A DNA stretch of 10,255 nt from Spirochaetaceae bacterium (GCA_031265025.1 JAISDF010000188.1:1-10255); one strand, 5' to 3'. Counted from the stretch's first letter, positions 1-6,341 are shown. Program-made: numbers and translations. Notes: generated by a model from the letters alone, not told the origin.

Positions 1-22
1 ATTCTTGAGTTTCAGGCATATC

Positions 23-35
23 GCATACAGTATGC
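23..35. promoter_or_regulatory. 13-bp palindrome upstream of the first lipoprotein gene
   Basis: The arms GCATAC and GTATGC are perfect reverse complements around a single A. The site lies in the AT-rich 84-nt leader and covers the place where the -35 element of a TATAAT box at 44-49 would fall. It could be an operator for a dimeric regulator. No recognisable regulator consensus was identified, and a 6-bp arm can occur by chance. Confidence 0.3.
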
Positions 36-74
36 TACATTTTTATAATTAAAGCAATCTTCAGCATGGGGCCT

Positions 75-80
75 TATACT
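75..80 (+). promoter_or_regulatory. Candidate -10 element (TATACT) of the lipoprotein gene at 85
   Basis: TATACT ends only 4 nt before the ATG at 85, and no good -35 is found 16-18 bp upstream. It matches the -10 elements in front of four other genes in this window. The gap is shorter than usual for a transcription start at the A of the ATG, so a second TATAAT box at 44-49 is an alternative promoter that would give a leader of about 30 nt. Which one is used cannot be decided here. Confidence 0.4.
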
Positions 81-84
81 ATAT

Positions 85-873
85 ATGAAATATTCCCAAG
101 GGTTTTTCCCGGTTTTTCCCGCGCTTTTTTTCCTGCTTTCCTGCTCAGGGCCGCTCATCCCCGGATCCTATACGCTTACGGCGCCTCCCCTGCCTGAGTC
201 CTGGGCCTTTCTCAGGTCCCTTTCCTGGCATATTGAATGGATGGACAACGACGGGCGCTGGCGGCAGGAGGAGGCCGGGAGCGGCCTTGGCATGGTCAGC
301 ATAGAAAGCGGCGAAACCTGGACCGGGGCGGTTCTTGCCTGGCCCCACTGGCCCGGCTTGGGCTGCGGAAAGGGTGTCTTCCGTCCGGCCGGGGCCATAC
401 TGCCTTTTGACTGCTCAGGAGACAGGGTAACGCTCAGTTGGCAGGGAGGGATAGACGCTTTTTTCTACCGGGAACTTGCCCGCCTCGGCTGGGGGAGTTC
501 CCGCGGCCCTGACCGCTTTGACTGGCCCCGTTTCCGGGACCTTTTTTCCGGCGGAAACGCCGCGTCCTCAGCGCCGCTCCCGGAAATACGCGATGATCCC
601 TGGCTCGTAGACTGGACCGGCGTGGCCGAGAAAACCATAGCGTCGGGCTTTGACAGACGCCGCCTGGTTTCGGCATATACCGGAACCATAAGCGTCCCGG
701 TTCCCGCGGCCGGCCCCTGGGCAGCCTCAAGCCCCTTTGCCAAGCCTCCCCCCGCCGGGGACCTGTGGGAACTTAAAACCGCCCCCTGGGTGGACACCCT
801 GGTTTCGCCCCAGGGCGTACTCAAAGTGTCGCGGGACGGCTTTGTATGGCTGCCCGGCAATGTCCCGGAGTGA
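85..873 (+). CDS. Putative lipoprotein, function unknown
   Basis: The 262-residue product begins with a short basic start (MK), a hydrophobic stretch and a lipobox-like LLSC with Cys20 as the likely lipidated residue. It is therefore predicted to be processed by signal peptidase II and anchored in a membrane, probably facing the periplasm or cell surface. The mature part is rich in Trp, Gly and Pro, has no transmembrane segment, and shows no motif I recognise. No Shine-Dalgarno sequence is seen; the ATG sits just after a TATACT box, and no later in-frame ATG would preserve the signal peptide. Codon use is GC-rich at third positions, like its neighbours, which supports a real gene. The stop overlaps the first in-frame GTG of the nuclease remnant that follows. 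Function is not assigned; it may be lineage-specific to treponemes. Confidence 0.8.
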   Translation: MKYSQGFFPVFPALFFLLSCSGPLIPGSYTLTAPPLPESWAFLRSLSWHIEWMDNDGRWRQEEAGSGLGMVSIESGETWTGAVLAWPHWPGLGCGKGVFRPAGAILPFDCSGDRVTLSWQGGIDAFFYRELARLGWGSSRGPDRFDWPRFRDLFSGGNAASSAPLPEIRDDPWLVDWTGVAEKTIASGFDRRRLVSAYTGTISVPVPAAGPWAASSPFAKPPPAGDLWELKTAPWVDTLVSPQGVLKVSRDGFVWLPGNVPE

Positions 874-1025
874 CGCCGCGTCATTCCGGCATATACATTG
901 AAAGCGGCCGTGAGGAGACTGCCCGGAAGGCCCTTGCGAAGGGGCTGTCCCCGGAGGATGTCAGCGAGATTACCGGGCTGGATTTGGAGACAGTTACTAA
1001 GATCGCCGGGCCGGAACAGCCTTGA
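870..1025 (+). pseudogene. C-terminal remnant of an Rpn-family (PD-(D/E)XK nuclease / putative transposase) gene
   Basis: The frame starting at about 891 reads ESGREETARKALAKGLSPED, then VSEITGLDLETVTKIAG and a stop at 1023-1025. This is the typical tail of Rpn family recombination-promoting nuclease / PD-(D/E)XK transposase proteins: a charged E-G-R-E-E helix, then an ARxALxxGLSxExVxxITGLDxETVxxI segment. The catalytic nuclease domain, normally more than 200 residues upstream, is missing; the lipoprotein gene occupies that place in another frame. An in-frame GTG at 870 overlaps the lipoprotein stop (GTGA), so a 51-residue coupled peptide is formally possible. A degraded 3' end is more likely, since no suitable ribosome binding site is seen. 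Family recognition is from memory of the motif. Confidence 0.65.
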
Positions 1026-1050
1026 GGCAAGCAATGGTATGGAATACACT
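1022..1050 (+). promoter_or_regulatory. Promoter of the lipoprotein gene at 1059
   Basis: TTGAGG (1022-1027) and TACACT (1045-1050) are separated by exactly 17 bp, a good sigma-70 type promoter. The predicted transcription start at 1057-1059 falls on or next to the ATG at 1059, so the mRNA would be leaderless or almost so. The -35 element contains the TGA stop of the nuclease remnant (1023-1025). Confidence 0.55.
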
Positions 1051-1058
1051 ATCCATGT

Positions 1059-2189
1059 ATGAAGATGAAAAAAATACCCCTGCCCGGCATTCTTGTTTTG
1101 CTGGTTTTTGCCGCGGCGGGTATTTCCTGCGGGAAAACAGAAGATCCGCCTGAGCGGGGCGAGGGCGGCCGCTGGGACACTGACGAGCCTGATTTGATTC
1201 TTGTTTCCGGGGCCAATCCGCTCTGGTTTGAATTCGGTGACACGGGGCCCCTGCACATTGACGGCCCCCTGGCCGCCTCTGTTCCTCCCTATGCTCCCTG
1301 GCCCCTGTCCCGCCACGGCGCGGGTCTTTTGGCCGGGGACGGGGAACTGGTCCTTGCCGTGAACAGGTCCGGGTTTATCGTGTTCCGGCCCAGGTCCGGC
1401 CAAAGGCTTGCCCTGTACGCCCTGACCGACAGGGACTACTGGTCCCGTTTCAGCGTGGCCGCCCTGTTTCCTTTTGAAGAACAGGCTGCCGCGCTCCTCT
1501 ACCGGGACGATTTTTTTTCGGATACGCCCGGGGGAGCCCTGCCTGACCCAAGAGTTTTCGCCCTGAACAGGGATTATCCCGCCATGGAGGCCCTTAAAGT
1601 CCCGGCCTTTGCCTCCCTTGCCCCGTCAGGCGGCTGGGATGTGGAACAGCTTGAGCTGGGTAATGACCGGAGATGGTACTTCCGGGGCGTGCGGAAGAAC
1701 ACGGAACAGGGAGCGCGGAACTATTACGCCGTGTCCGATTTAAGCGCCGCTCCTGAACCGAGCAGTATCGGGGCCTTTCAGAGCGCCGGCCTTCCCGCGA
1801 GTCTTGATACGGCGCCAAAGGCCCTCGCTGAGGCCCTTAAAAAGCTCGCGGCCCTTTCAGGCGAAAATAAATTCCTTGTCGCGAAAACCCTCTCTCCCCT
1901 CTGGCCCATGCCCCGCTATTTTGCCCTCAACACTTCGCCTGAAAGTCCCGGCGCGGCGGAGCTTGTTGCCTGGTGGGACGGAAACAGGGCCTACGCGGCG
2001 TTCCCCGACGGGCGCGGCGTCTGTGCCGGCCCTGACGAACCGCCTGAGGATTTTTCGCTTCCCCCGCTGCCTGAATCCTATGTGTATACGGGCTTTGCCT
2101 TTCTTGGAACAAAGCTCATTGCCCTCTGGGAAGAGCAGGACGGCCTTCTGGTAGGCGCCGCCGGGTTTATGGTCATGGAAAAGAATTAA
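1059..2189 (+). CDS. Putative lipoprotein, function unknown
   Basis: The 376-residue product opens with a lysine-rich MKMKK, a hydrophobic core and AGISC, with Cys24 as the probable lipidation site. The mature protein starts with a flexible charged segment (residues about 25-45) and then a soluble domain with many short beta-prone stretches, no transmembrane helix and no motif I recognise. The ATG at 1059 is chosen because it lies 8 nt after the TACACT -10 box; the ATG at 1065 would also keep the signal peptide. No Shine-Dalgarno sequence precedes either. A run of eight T (1511-1518) in the middle of the gene stands out in this GC-rich region. The gene is followed by an 80-nt gap that holds an inverted repeat and the promoter of the next gene. 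It is probably exported and anchored; its job is unknown. Confidence 0.82.
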   Translation: MKMKKIPLPGILVLLVFAAAGISCGKTEDPPERGEGGRWDTDEPDLILVSGANPLWFEFGDTGPLHIDGPLAASVPPYAPWPLSRHGAGLLAGDGELVLAVNRSGFIVFRPRSGQRLALYALTDRDYWSRFSVAALFPFEEQAAALLYRDDFFSDTPGGALPDPRVFALNRDYPAMEALKVPAFASLAPSGGWDVEQLELGNDRRWYFRGVRKNTEQGARNYYAVSDLSAAPEPSSIGAFQSAGLPASLDTAPKALAEALKKLAALSGENKFLVAKTLSPLWPMPRYFALNTSPESPGAAELVAWWDGNRAYAAFPDGRGVCAGPDEPPEDFSLPPLPESYVYTGFAFLGTKLIALWEEQDGLLVGAAGFMVMEKN

Positions 2190-2202
2190 CGTTCCGGGGT
2201 AA

Positions 2203-2225
2203 TTTCAAAATATACTATTTTGAAA
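2203..2225. promoter_or_regulatory. Perfect 10-bp inverted repeat, candidate operator
   Basis: TTTCAAAATA (2203-2212) and TATTTTGAAA (2216-2225) are exact reverse complements around the 3-nt centre TAC. The repeat contains a TATACT hexamer (2211-2216) and ends 8 bp before the -35 element of the next gene. There is no T-run after the right arm, and a 3-nt loop on an AT-rich stem would be a poor terminator. A protein binding site for a dimeric regulator of the gene at 2270 fits better. The regulator is unknown. Confidence 0.5.
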
Positions 2226-2233
2226 CTGGCTCC

Positions 2234-2262
2234 CTGACAAAAGGTTCTGTTTGGGATATACT
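2234..2262 (+). promoter_or_regulatory. Near-consensus promoter of the exported-protein gene at 2270
   Basis: CTGACA (2234-2239) and TATACT (2257-2262) are separated by 17 bp. The expected start of transcription, at 2269-2270, coincides with the ATG at 2270, predicting a leaderless mRNA. This is the strongest promoter match in the window. The 10-mer ATATACTATT at 2256-2265 also occurs at 2210-2219 inside the inverted repeat. Confidence 0.65.
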
Positions 2263-2269
2263 ATTGAAT

Positions 2270-2947
2270 ATGAGAAGACCCGGCCTTTGCCGTATAGTTT
2301 TGATTCTCTTTTTCGCGTGCGGCGCCCCGGCCCTTTTTGCCCAGGGCTTTTTCGGCAACCTCGTGTGGTCGTTCAGGGGTTCGATGCTGGTGATCCCCGA
2401 GGACAACGGCCTTGAGGGAGACCCCATGCCCATACTGGGTTCCCTGGGTGTTTCGGCGGCCCATCCCCTTGGAGAGCGCCTCTTTTTTGAGACTTCGCTG
2501 GATTTTTATATGACCCATTACGGCTTCCCCGACAACGCCGGGCGGCCCTATCCCTATGCCGAGGAAAACCGTTCTACCAGGGTCATTGGTTCCGTGCTGG
2601 GTTTTCAGGCCCTGTACCGCCGGGAACTCGGCTCTTCAACATGGCTCAGGGCTTACGGCGGGCTTGCCGCCGATTTAAGGCTCTGCCTCATAGCCGGCGG
2701 TCTTGAGGGCGCGGACAGGGACGACGCCGCCAAGGAAACGTCCCGTACCGCTTCTTATTTCTGGAGCAAGGGCCGCTGGCTTTTCCCCGTTGCCGGCGCG
2801 GGCATGGACTTTGCGGCAAGCCAAAAATTCCTTCTGGGTTTTGACCTCCGCGTCTGGTTCCCCCTGTACAGGCTCTGGAGCGGCGAAAGCCTGCCCGCTG
2901 TCGAGGGCTGGCGTTTTGCCGCCGGACTCCGCTTTACCCTGCGTTAG
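2270..2947 (+). CDS. Exported protein, probable outer-membrane beta-barrel, function unknown
   Basis: The 225-residue product has a clear signal peptide: basic MRR, a hydrophobic core and ALFA|Q, with cleavage predicted after Ala24. The mature protein is made of alternating polar and hydrophobic stretches rich in Gly, Tyr, Phe and Trp, such as FFETSLDFYMTHYGF, LGFQALYRREL, LRAYGGLAADL and LLGFDLRVWFPLY. It ends with the amphipathic strand WRFAAGLRFTLR. This looks like a small outer-membrane barrel of perhaps eight strands, inferred from pattern only. The ATG at 2270 is preferred because it lies at the predicted transcription start; a TTG at 2264 would add two residues. No Shine-Dalgarno sequence is visible. 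The 3' end overlaps the tail of the DHH gene on the other strand by 14 bp. No specific family is recognised. Confidence 0.78.
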   Translation: MRRPGLCRIVLILFFACGAPALFAQGFFGNLVWSFRGSMLVIPEDNGLEGDPMPILGSLGVSAAHPLGERLFFETSLDFYMTHYGFPDNAGRPYPYAEENRSTRVIGSVLGFQALYRRELGSSTWLRAYGGLAADLRLCLIAGGLEGADRDDAAKETSRTASYFWSKGRWLFPVAGAGMDFAASQKFLLGFDLRVWFPLYRLWSGESLPAVEGWRFAAGLRFTLR

Positions 2948-4262
2948 GCATCGCGCCGCTTCCGCCCATCTGGTTCTTTTTGTGCTGGAGATAATCCCAG
3001 CGGGTTACAAGGCCTGAGAGTTTTCCGTCCTCGACCACGGGAAGGTGGCTGATCCGGTATTTGAAAAAAATCCTTTCAATTTCGCGCATGGTGTGGGAAC
3101 CGTCGGAGACGACCGGATTCCTGGTCATAAAGGCCTTGACCGGCGCCTGCATGAGGGAGGCTTTTCTTCCTTTCATAATGTCCCTGAGGCTGATAAAACC
3201 GGTCAGGCCGCCGCCTGAGTCAAGCACCGGAACTCCGGTATGCTCGATTGATTCAAGGAGGCGGGAAGCCTCAAGCAGGGAGGCGTTTTCGCTGATGCTG
3301 TGTACGCCCCTGGTCATTATGTCCCTGGCCCTGGTTGCCGGAGCCAGGGACTTTTCGAGATACGCGGTAAATTCTTCCAGAAAGGCCCTGCCGTCCCGGC
3401 ACTCCATTTTTGCCGAACCGGCCATCTGGTGGCCGCCGCCGCCGAAGGCTGAAAGCAGTTCGTGGAGGTCTATCCCCGGTTTCTGGCTTCGCGCGATGAG
3501 GAGCGCGGTGCTGCTTTTCGGGATGAAGAATACGGCGAAATAGGCGTCGGGGTTTTCCAGGGACATGATTTTTTCCACCACCGCCGCGAGGCCGGGAATG
3601 TTTTCGTCAAGCTCAAGGTAACTGAGCAGTATTGAGTGCCCCTGTATATCCCGTATACCGCCGGTACGGAGGAGTTCATGCAGCGCCGTCATCTGGCGGT
3701 CTTCTTTTATGGTTTCGAGAAAGGATTTTACCAGCTTGAGCGACGCGCCCATTTCAAGGCAGTACGCGGCGGCCTCGTAATCCTCCCGTCTGACATTCTC
3801 GTAGATGAGCTGTCCGGTATCGGCGTAAATCCCCGTGAGGGCTATGGTGGCCTCCTCGCCCCGGATCTGTATGCCCTGCTCCCTGGCAAGTTTGCTGAGG
3901 AACGAGGTGTTTGACCCGAGGAGCATGCCCTGGTATTGGGCGCCGAGTATGTCGGCGGAATCCCTGGGGTGGTGGTCGATGACCGTAATCTCAGGGTCAG
4001 AATTTCTTATATGGTTGAAATATTCTTTTACCCGCTCGGCCCTGGAGGTATCGACAATGATGATGCGCTCTATGCGCCGGCCTTCCAGTTCCCGCGGTTC
4101 AAGAAATTCAAAATAGTCGCTGTAGAAATCATAAACGGTCCGCGCGGCGGGATGAATGAGATTGCTCCTTACCAGGGCAAAATCAGGAAACATCCGCTTG
4201 ATGAGGATGAGGGATCCAAAGCAGTCCAGATCCATGTTTGTGTGGCCAAAGGCAATGTTCAT
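2934..4262 (-). CDS. DHH/DHHA1 family phosphoesterase with tandem CBS domains
   Basis: The 442-residue protein has a DHH catalytic domain, a DHHA1 substrate-binding domain and two CBS domains (about 312-368 and 374-428). Metal-binding residues are in place: H7, D11 and D13 (HTNMDLD), D71, D96-H97-H98 (the DHH motif) and D148 (YADTG). The DHHA1 GGGGH motif is at 274-278. Such enzymes are Mn-dependent and cut phosphodiester bonds, for example in short oligonucleotides or linear dinucleotides (NrnA-like). CBS pairs usually bind adenine nucleotides and adjust activity. The same DHH-DHHA1-CBS-CBS order forms the N-terminal half of some long tRNA nucleotidyltransferases, but here the protein ends after the second CBS and has no nucleotidyltransferase domain. 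The start lies 7 nt after a TATACT box, without a Shine-Dalgarno sequence. The true substrate is not known; hydrolysis of pGpG or pApA is suggested by the cyclase gene upstream. Confidence 0.92.
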   Translation of the reverse strand: MNIAFGHTNMDLDCFGSLILIKRMFPDFALVRSNLIHPAARTVYDFYSDYFEFLEPRELEGRRIERIIIVDTSRAERVKEYFNHIRNSDPEITVIDHHPRDSADILGAQYQGMLLGSNTSFLSKLAREQGIQIRGEEATIALTGIYADTGQLIYENVRREDYEAAAYCLEMGASLKLVKSFLETIKEDRQMTALHELLRTGGIRDIQGHSILLSYLELDENIPGLAAVVEKIMSLENPDAYFAVFFIPKSSTALLIARSQKPGIDLHELLSAFGGGGHQMAGSAKMECRDGRAFLEEFTAYLEKSLAPATRARDIMTRGVHSISENASLLEASRLLESIEHTGVPVLDSGGGLTGFISLRDIMKGRKASLMQAPVKAFMTRNPVVSDGSHTMREIERIFFKYRISHLPVVEDGKLSGLVTRWDYLQHKKNQMGGSGAMPNAG

Positions 4263-4269
4263 GCCGGGG

Positions 4270-4275
4270 AGTATA
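4270..4275 (-). promoter_or_regulatory. Candidate -10 element (TATACT) of the DHH-CBS gene
   Basis: On the minus strand TATACT ends 7 nt before the ATG of the DHH gene, so transcription would begin at or one base before the start codon. No convincing -35 is found; TATGTT lies at a 17-bp spacing. The gene could be transcribed from here as well as by read-through from the operon upstream. Confidence 0.45.
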
Positions 4276-4308
4276 CCATTATGCCGCGAAAAAACATAGA
4301 ATGGTCCG

Positions 4309-4322
4309 GAACCCCCCGGTTC
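4309..4322. repeat. Short inverted repeat in the gap before the DHH-CBS gene
   Basis: GAACC and GGTTC form a 5-bp stem around a 4-nt loop in the 117-nt space between the DUF6941-like gene and the DHH gene. Read on the minus strand, a run of six T follows, but 14 nt away, so it is not a standard intrinsic terminator. It might weakly attenuate read-through or be chance. The rest of the gap holds only the -10 box. Confidence 0.25.
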
Positions 4323-4379
4323 TCGCTGGCCTTTTTCCGCTTGCCCATAACGGCCGTCTGTAGCGGGGCCGGGGAGACT

Positions 4380-4766
4380 TTAGCCCCTTCTGAGGTAGAG
4401 GGGCGTGGACGTCATTTCCTTGTCATCTATATAAAGTACGAAATTGACAACCCCGCTGGATTGAAAGCGCAGATTGGATATGGAAAAGACCAGGTGGGAG
4501 ACGGCGCTGGCGTTGCCCACGCCCTTTACCTCGATATGCCCCGATACAGGCTCTATGCTCATGTCGCCGTTGAGGTCCCTGGTTTCTATCCTGAAACTGT
4601 GCCTGCCGAATTCCCACAGGTCGTACCGTATGCGGATTACGATGGAGAGATGGGGATGTACGCAGGGAAATTCCCTGGCGATGATGGTATCAAAGGTCCC
4701 TACGATGGTAAGTTTGCCGCCGTTTTCCTGGGCAAAATCGCAAAGGGTAAAAAGTTCAACTTTCAT
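4380..4766 (-). CDS. Small DUF6941-like protein, function unknown
   Basis: The 128-residue product starts MKVELFTLCDFAQENGGKLT and continues IVGTFDTI, the typical opening of the uncharacterised DUF6941 family. Members are about this length and are predicted to be compact beta-sandwich proteins. There is no signal peptide or membrane segment, so it should be cytoplasmic. AGGA at 4776-4779 on the minus strand, starting right after the TGA of the upstream cyclase gene, gives a good Shine-Dalgarno at about 9 nt from the ATG. With a gap of 13 nt, it is clearly co-transcribed with the V4R and GGDEF genes. The family assignment is from memory of the N-terminal motif. Nothing in the sequence shows a catalytic site, so a binding or structural role is a guess only. 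Confidence 0.78.
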   Translation of the reverse strand: MKVELFTLCDFAQENGGKLTIVGTFDTIIAREFPCVHPHLSIVIRIRYDLWEFGRHSFRIETRDLNGDMSIEPVSGHIEVKGVGNASAVSHLVFSISNLRFQSSGVVNFVLYIDDKEMTSTPLYLRRG

Positions 4767-4779
4767 TGAAAAGCGTCCT

Positions 4780-5778
4780 TCAGGTTTCCTGGATTACTTG
4801 CTGACAGACAACACGGTTCCTTCCGTCTTTTTTCGCCTTGTAGAGGGCGGCGTCGGCGATGGTAATGAGCCTGTCTATAAAGCCCTGGTCCTGGGGAATT
4901 TTCCCTTCAGGCGCCACGCTGATCCCGAAACTCGCGGTAACGGTCAGATCCCGGCCTTCCCAGGCCAGGGGGCTTGAAGCTATGGTTTCGCGTATTCTTT
5001 CCACGATGCGGCCCGTGGTCTCAAGCGTGGAATTGCAGAAAAGAAAAATGAATTCCTCCCCGCCGTAGCGGCCCATAAAGTCGCTTTTCCGCAGGACATG
5101 GCTTATGATCCTTACCACATGCTGGAGTATGGCGTCGCCCGCCAGGTGGCCGTAGGTATCGTTAAAAATCTTGAAGAGATCAATGTCCATGATGGCCAGG
5201 CAGCAGGGTATACGCCGTATGGCCGCGGCCTCGAATTCGGCAAGGGCCCGGTCAAGAAAGGACCTCCGGTTAAGGGCGCCTGTCAGGGGATCATGGCTGG
5301 CCAGATACTTAAAGCGGGTCTCGCTTTCCTTGAGGGCGTCCATGGCCTCGTTGCGGAGGCTCACCTCATTCCTGAGATTGGCGGTGAGGATTTCAAGGGC
5401 GTGTTCTTTTTTCTGCAGGGCATCGAGGGTTTCATGGAGCTGTATAACCATGTTGTTGAAGGCGTCGGAAAATTCCCCCAGAAATTCAACCCGCTGGGTA
5501 AAATCACCCTGTTCTACCTGCTTGACCTGCCAGACCATGTGGCGCAGATGGGCCTGGAGGGATTTGAGGCAGCCGGCGATAAAGCCCCTGCTCTTTATTG
5601 TCTGGGAAAGGTCTCCTGAGGAAAAGGCGAAAAGGGTCTCCCGTATCTGGACAAGCTGTTCGTGGAGGGCGCAAAGGCCCGGCACAGTCTTGAGGCTTTC
5701 GTCAAGCTCGGGAAGCTGACCGTGGTTAATGAGTTTTATAATGTGCTCAAGAGCAGAAGTTTCCTGCGTATCCGGCAT
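4780..5778 (-). CDS. Soluble HAMP-GGDEF diguanylate cyclase
   Basis: The 332-residue protein makes c-di-GMP from two GTP. An N-terminal helical part (1-115) contains GDLSQ and LKSLQAHLRHMVWQ, then GDFTQRVEFLGEFSDAFNNM, a HAMP-like segment known from a family of soluble cyclases and kinases. A coiled coil (about 115-150) leads into the GGDEF domain (about 155-328). The active-site motif is GGEEF (239-243), the metal ligand is D198 in MDID, and FKxxND, GH and GD (202-215) are intact. DPLTGALNRR marks the domain start. RKSD (230-233) lies five residues before GGEEF, matching the inhibitory I-site, so product inhibition is expected. There is no membrane segment. Its Shine-Dalgarno overlaps the stop of the V4R gene 3 nt upstream (TAGGAAATG), which implies coupling. 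The lack of its own sensory domain suggests that the V4R protein, or another partner, supplies the signal. Confidence 0.95.
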   Translation of the reverse strand: MPDTQETSALEHIIKLINHGQLPELDESLKTVPGLCALHEQLVQIRETLFAFSSGDLSQTIKSRGFIAGCLKSLQAHLRHMVWQVKQVEQGDFTQRVEFLGEFSDAFNNMVIQLHETLDALQKKEHALEILTANLRNEVSLRNEAMDALKESETRFKYLASHDPLTGALNRRSFLDRALAEFEAAAIRRIPCCLAIMDIDLFKIFNDTYGHLAGDAILQHVVRIISHVLRKSDFMGRYGGEEFIFLFCNSTLETTGRIVERIRETIASSPLAWEGRDLTVTASFGISVAPEGKIPQDQGFIDRLITIADAALYKAKKDGRNRVVCQQVIQET

Positions 5779-5781
5779 TTC

Positions 5782-6321
5782 CTACCGATCCGGGCTGCGG
5801 TACTTGGCGTCAAAACGGCACGTCCTTGATCCGGTACACCAGCAGTCTACTTCTTCAACCTTGAAATTTTTCCCGCTGAAGGATTCCAGTATGCCCTGGA
5901 TAAAGCCTTCGTCATACACACAGATGACGTCGGAGGTGTCGGGAAGTCCCGAACAGTCGAGGTCCTCGTCAACGGTAAAAATGAAGTGACCCTTGTCAGG
6001 TTCGGCGGATTCAACTCTGAAGATGCCTATGCCGTAGGCGTTAAAGGATTCCTGTATCTTTGTGGACAGTTCTCCCACGTCTTTGGCGCCGCTGAGGAAT
6101 TTGTCGAAAAAAGCCTTCCCCGCAAGGACACCCGCGTCCCTGAAAAGCGTATCGGCCGTCTCGGTTCCGTAACGCTGCTCCAGAATATCCCTCAGGGTAA
6201 ACTGGAACAAACGATACACCTCTACCCGCGTATTGGGCCCAAGGCTTGGACGGGCAAGTCCCATATCGGCGCCGACTGTGTCATCCCAGGAAAATTGATA
6301 CTTACGGTTTGAATTTGACAT
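5782..6321 (-). CDS. V4R (4-vinyl reductase) domain protein, probable zinc-binding ligand sensor
   Basis: The 179-residue protein is a stand-alone V4R domain with an N-terminal helical part (about 30-90). The C-terminal half reads CVYDEGFIQGIL, then VEEVDCWCTGSRTCRF, the V4R signature. C134, E157, C160 and C168 have the spacing 23-3-8, which agrees, as I recall it, with the zinc site of the V4R part of phenol-sensing activators of the DmpR/MopR class. A structural zinc and a hydrophobic ligand pocket are therefore plausible. Extra cysteines are C123 and C162. V4R proteins also occur in bacteriochlorophyll synthesis (BchJ), but no such genes are nearby. It is the first gene of the operon, 3 nt before the diguanylate cyclase, so it probably senses a small molecule and acts on that enzyme; this is inferred. 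An AGAGAG sequence about 8 nt before the ATG may serve as a weak ribosome binding site. Confidence 0.85.
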   Translation of the reverse strand: MSNSNRKYQFSWDDTVGADMGLARPSLGPNTRVEVYRLFQFTLRDILEQRYGTETADTLFRDAGVLAGKAFFDKFLSGAKDVGELSTKIQESFNAYGIGIFRVESAEPDKGHFIFTVDEDLDCSGLPDTSDVICVYDEGFIQGILESFSGKNFKVEEVDCWCTGSRTCRFDAKYRSPDR

Positions 6322-6341
6322 ATTATTTCTCTCTGGGGAAT

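Noticed and set aside
465..1403. Minus-strand open frame of 312 codons across the first two lipoprotein genes
   Set aside because: It is antisense to two genes with clear signal peptides, rich in Pro, Arg and Gly, and has no family motif.
2203..2225. Inverted repeat as an intrinsic terminator of the lipoprotein gene
   Set aside because: The stem is AT-rich, the loop would be three bases and no T-run follows, so an operator was preferred.
2934..4262. The DHH-CBS protein as a tRNA nucleotidyltransferase or a family II pyrophosphatase
   Set aside because: There is no nucleotidyltransferase domain after the CBS pair. In CBS-containing pyrophosphatases the CBS pair is inserted between DHH and DHHA2, whereas here DHHA1 with GGGGH comes before the CBS pair.
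3936..4769. Plus-strand open frame of 277 codons
   Set aside because: It runs antisense through the DHH and DUF6941-like genes, both of which have clear family motifs on the other strand.
5098..5719. Plus-strand open frames opposite the GGDEF gene
   Set aside because: The GGEEF, I-site and metal motifs on the minus strand show which strand is coding; the others are shadows.
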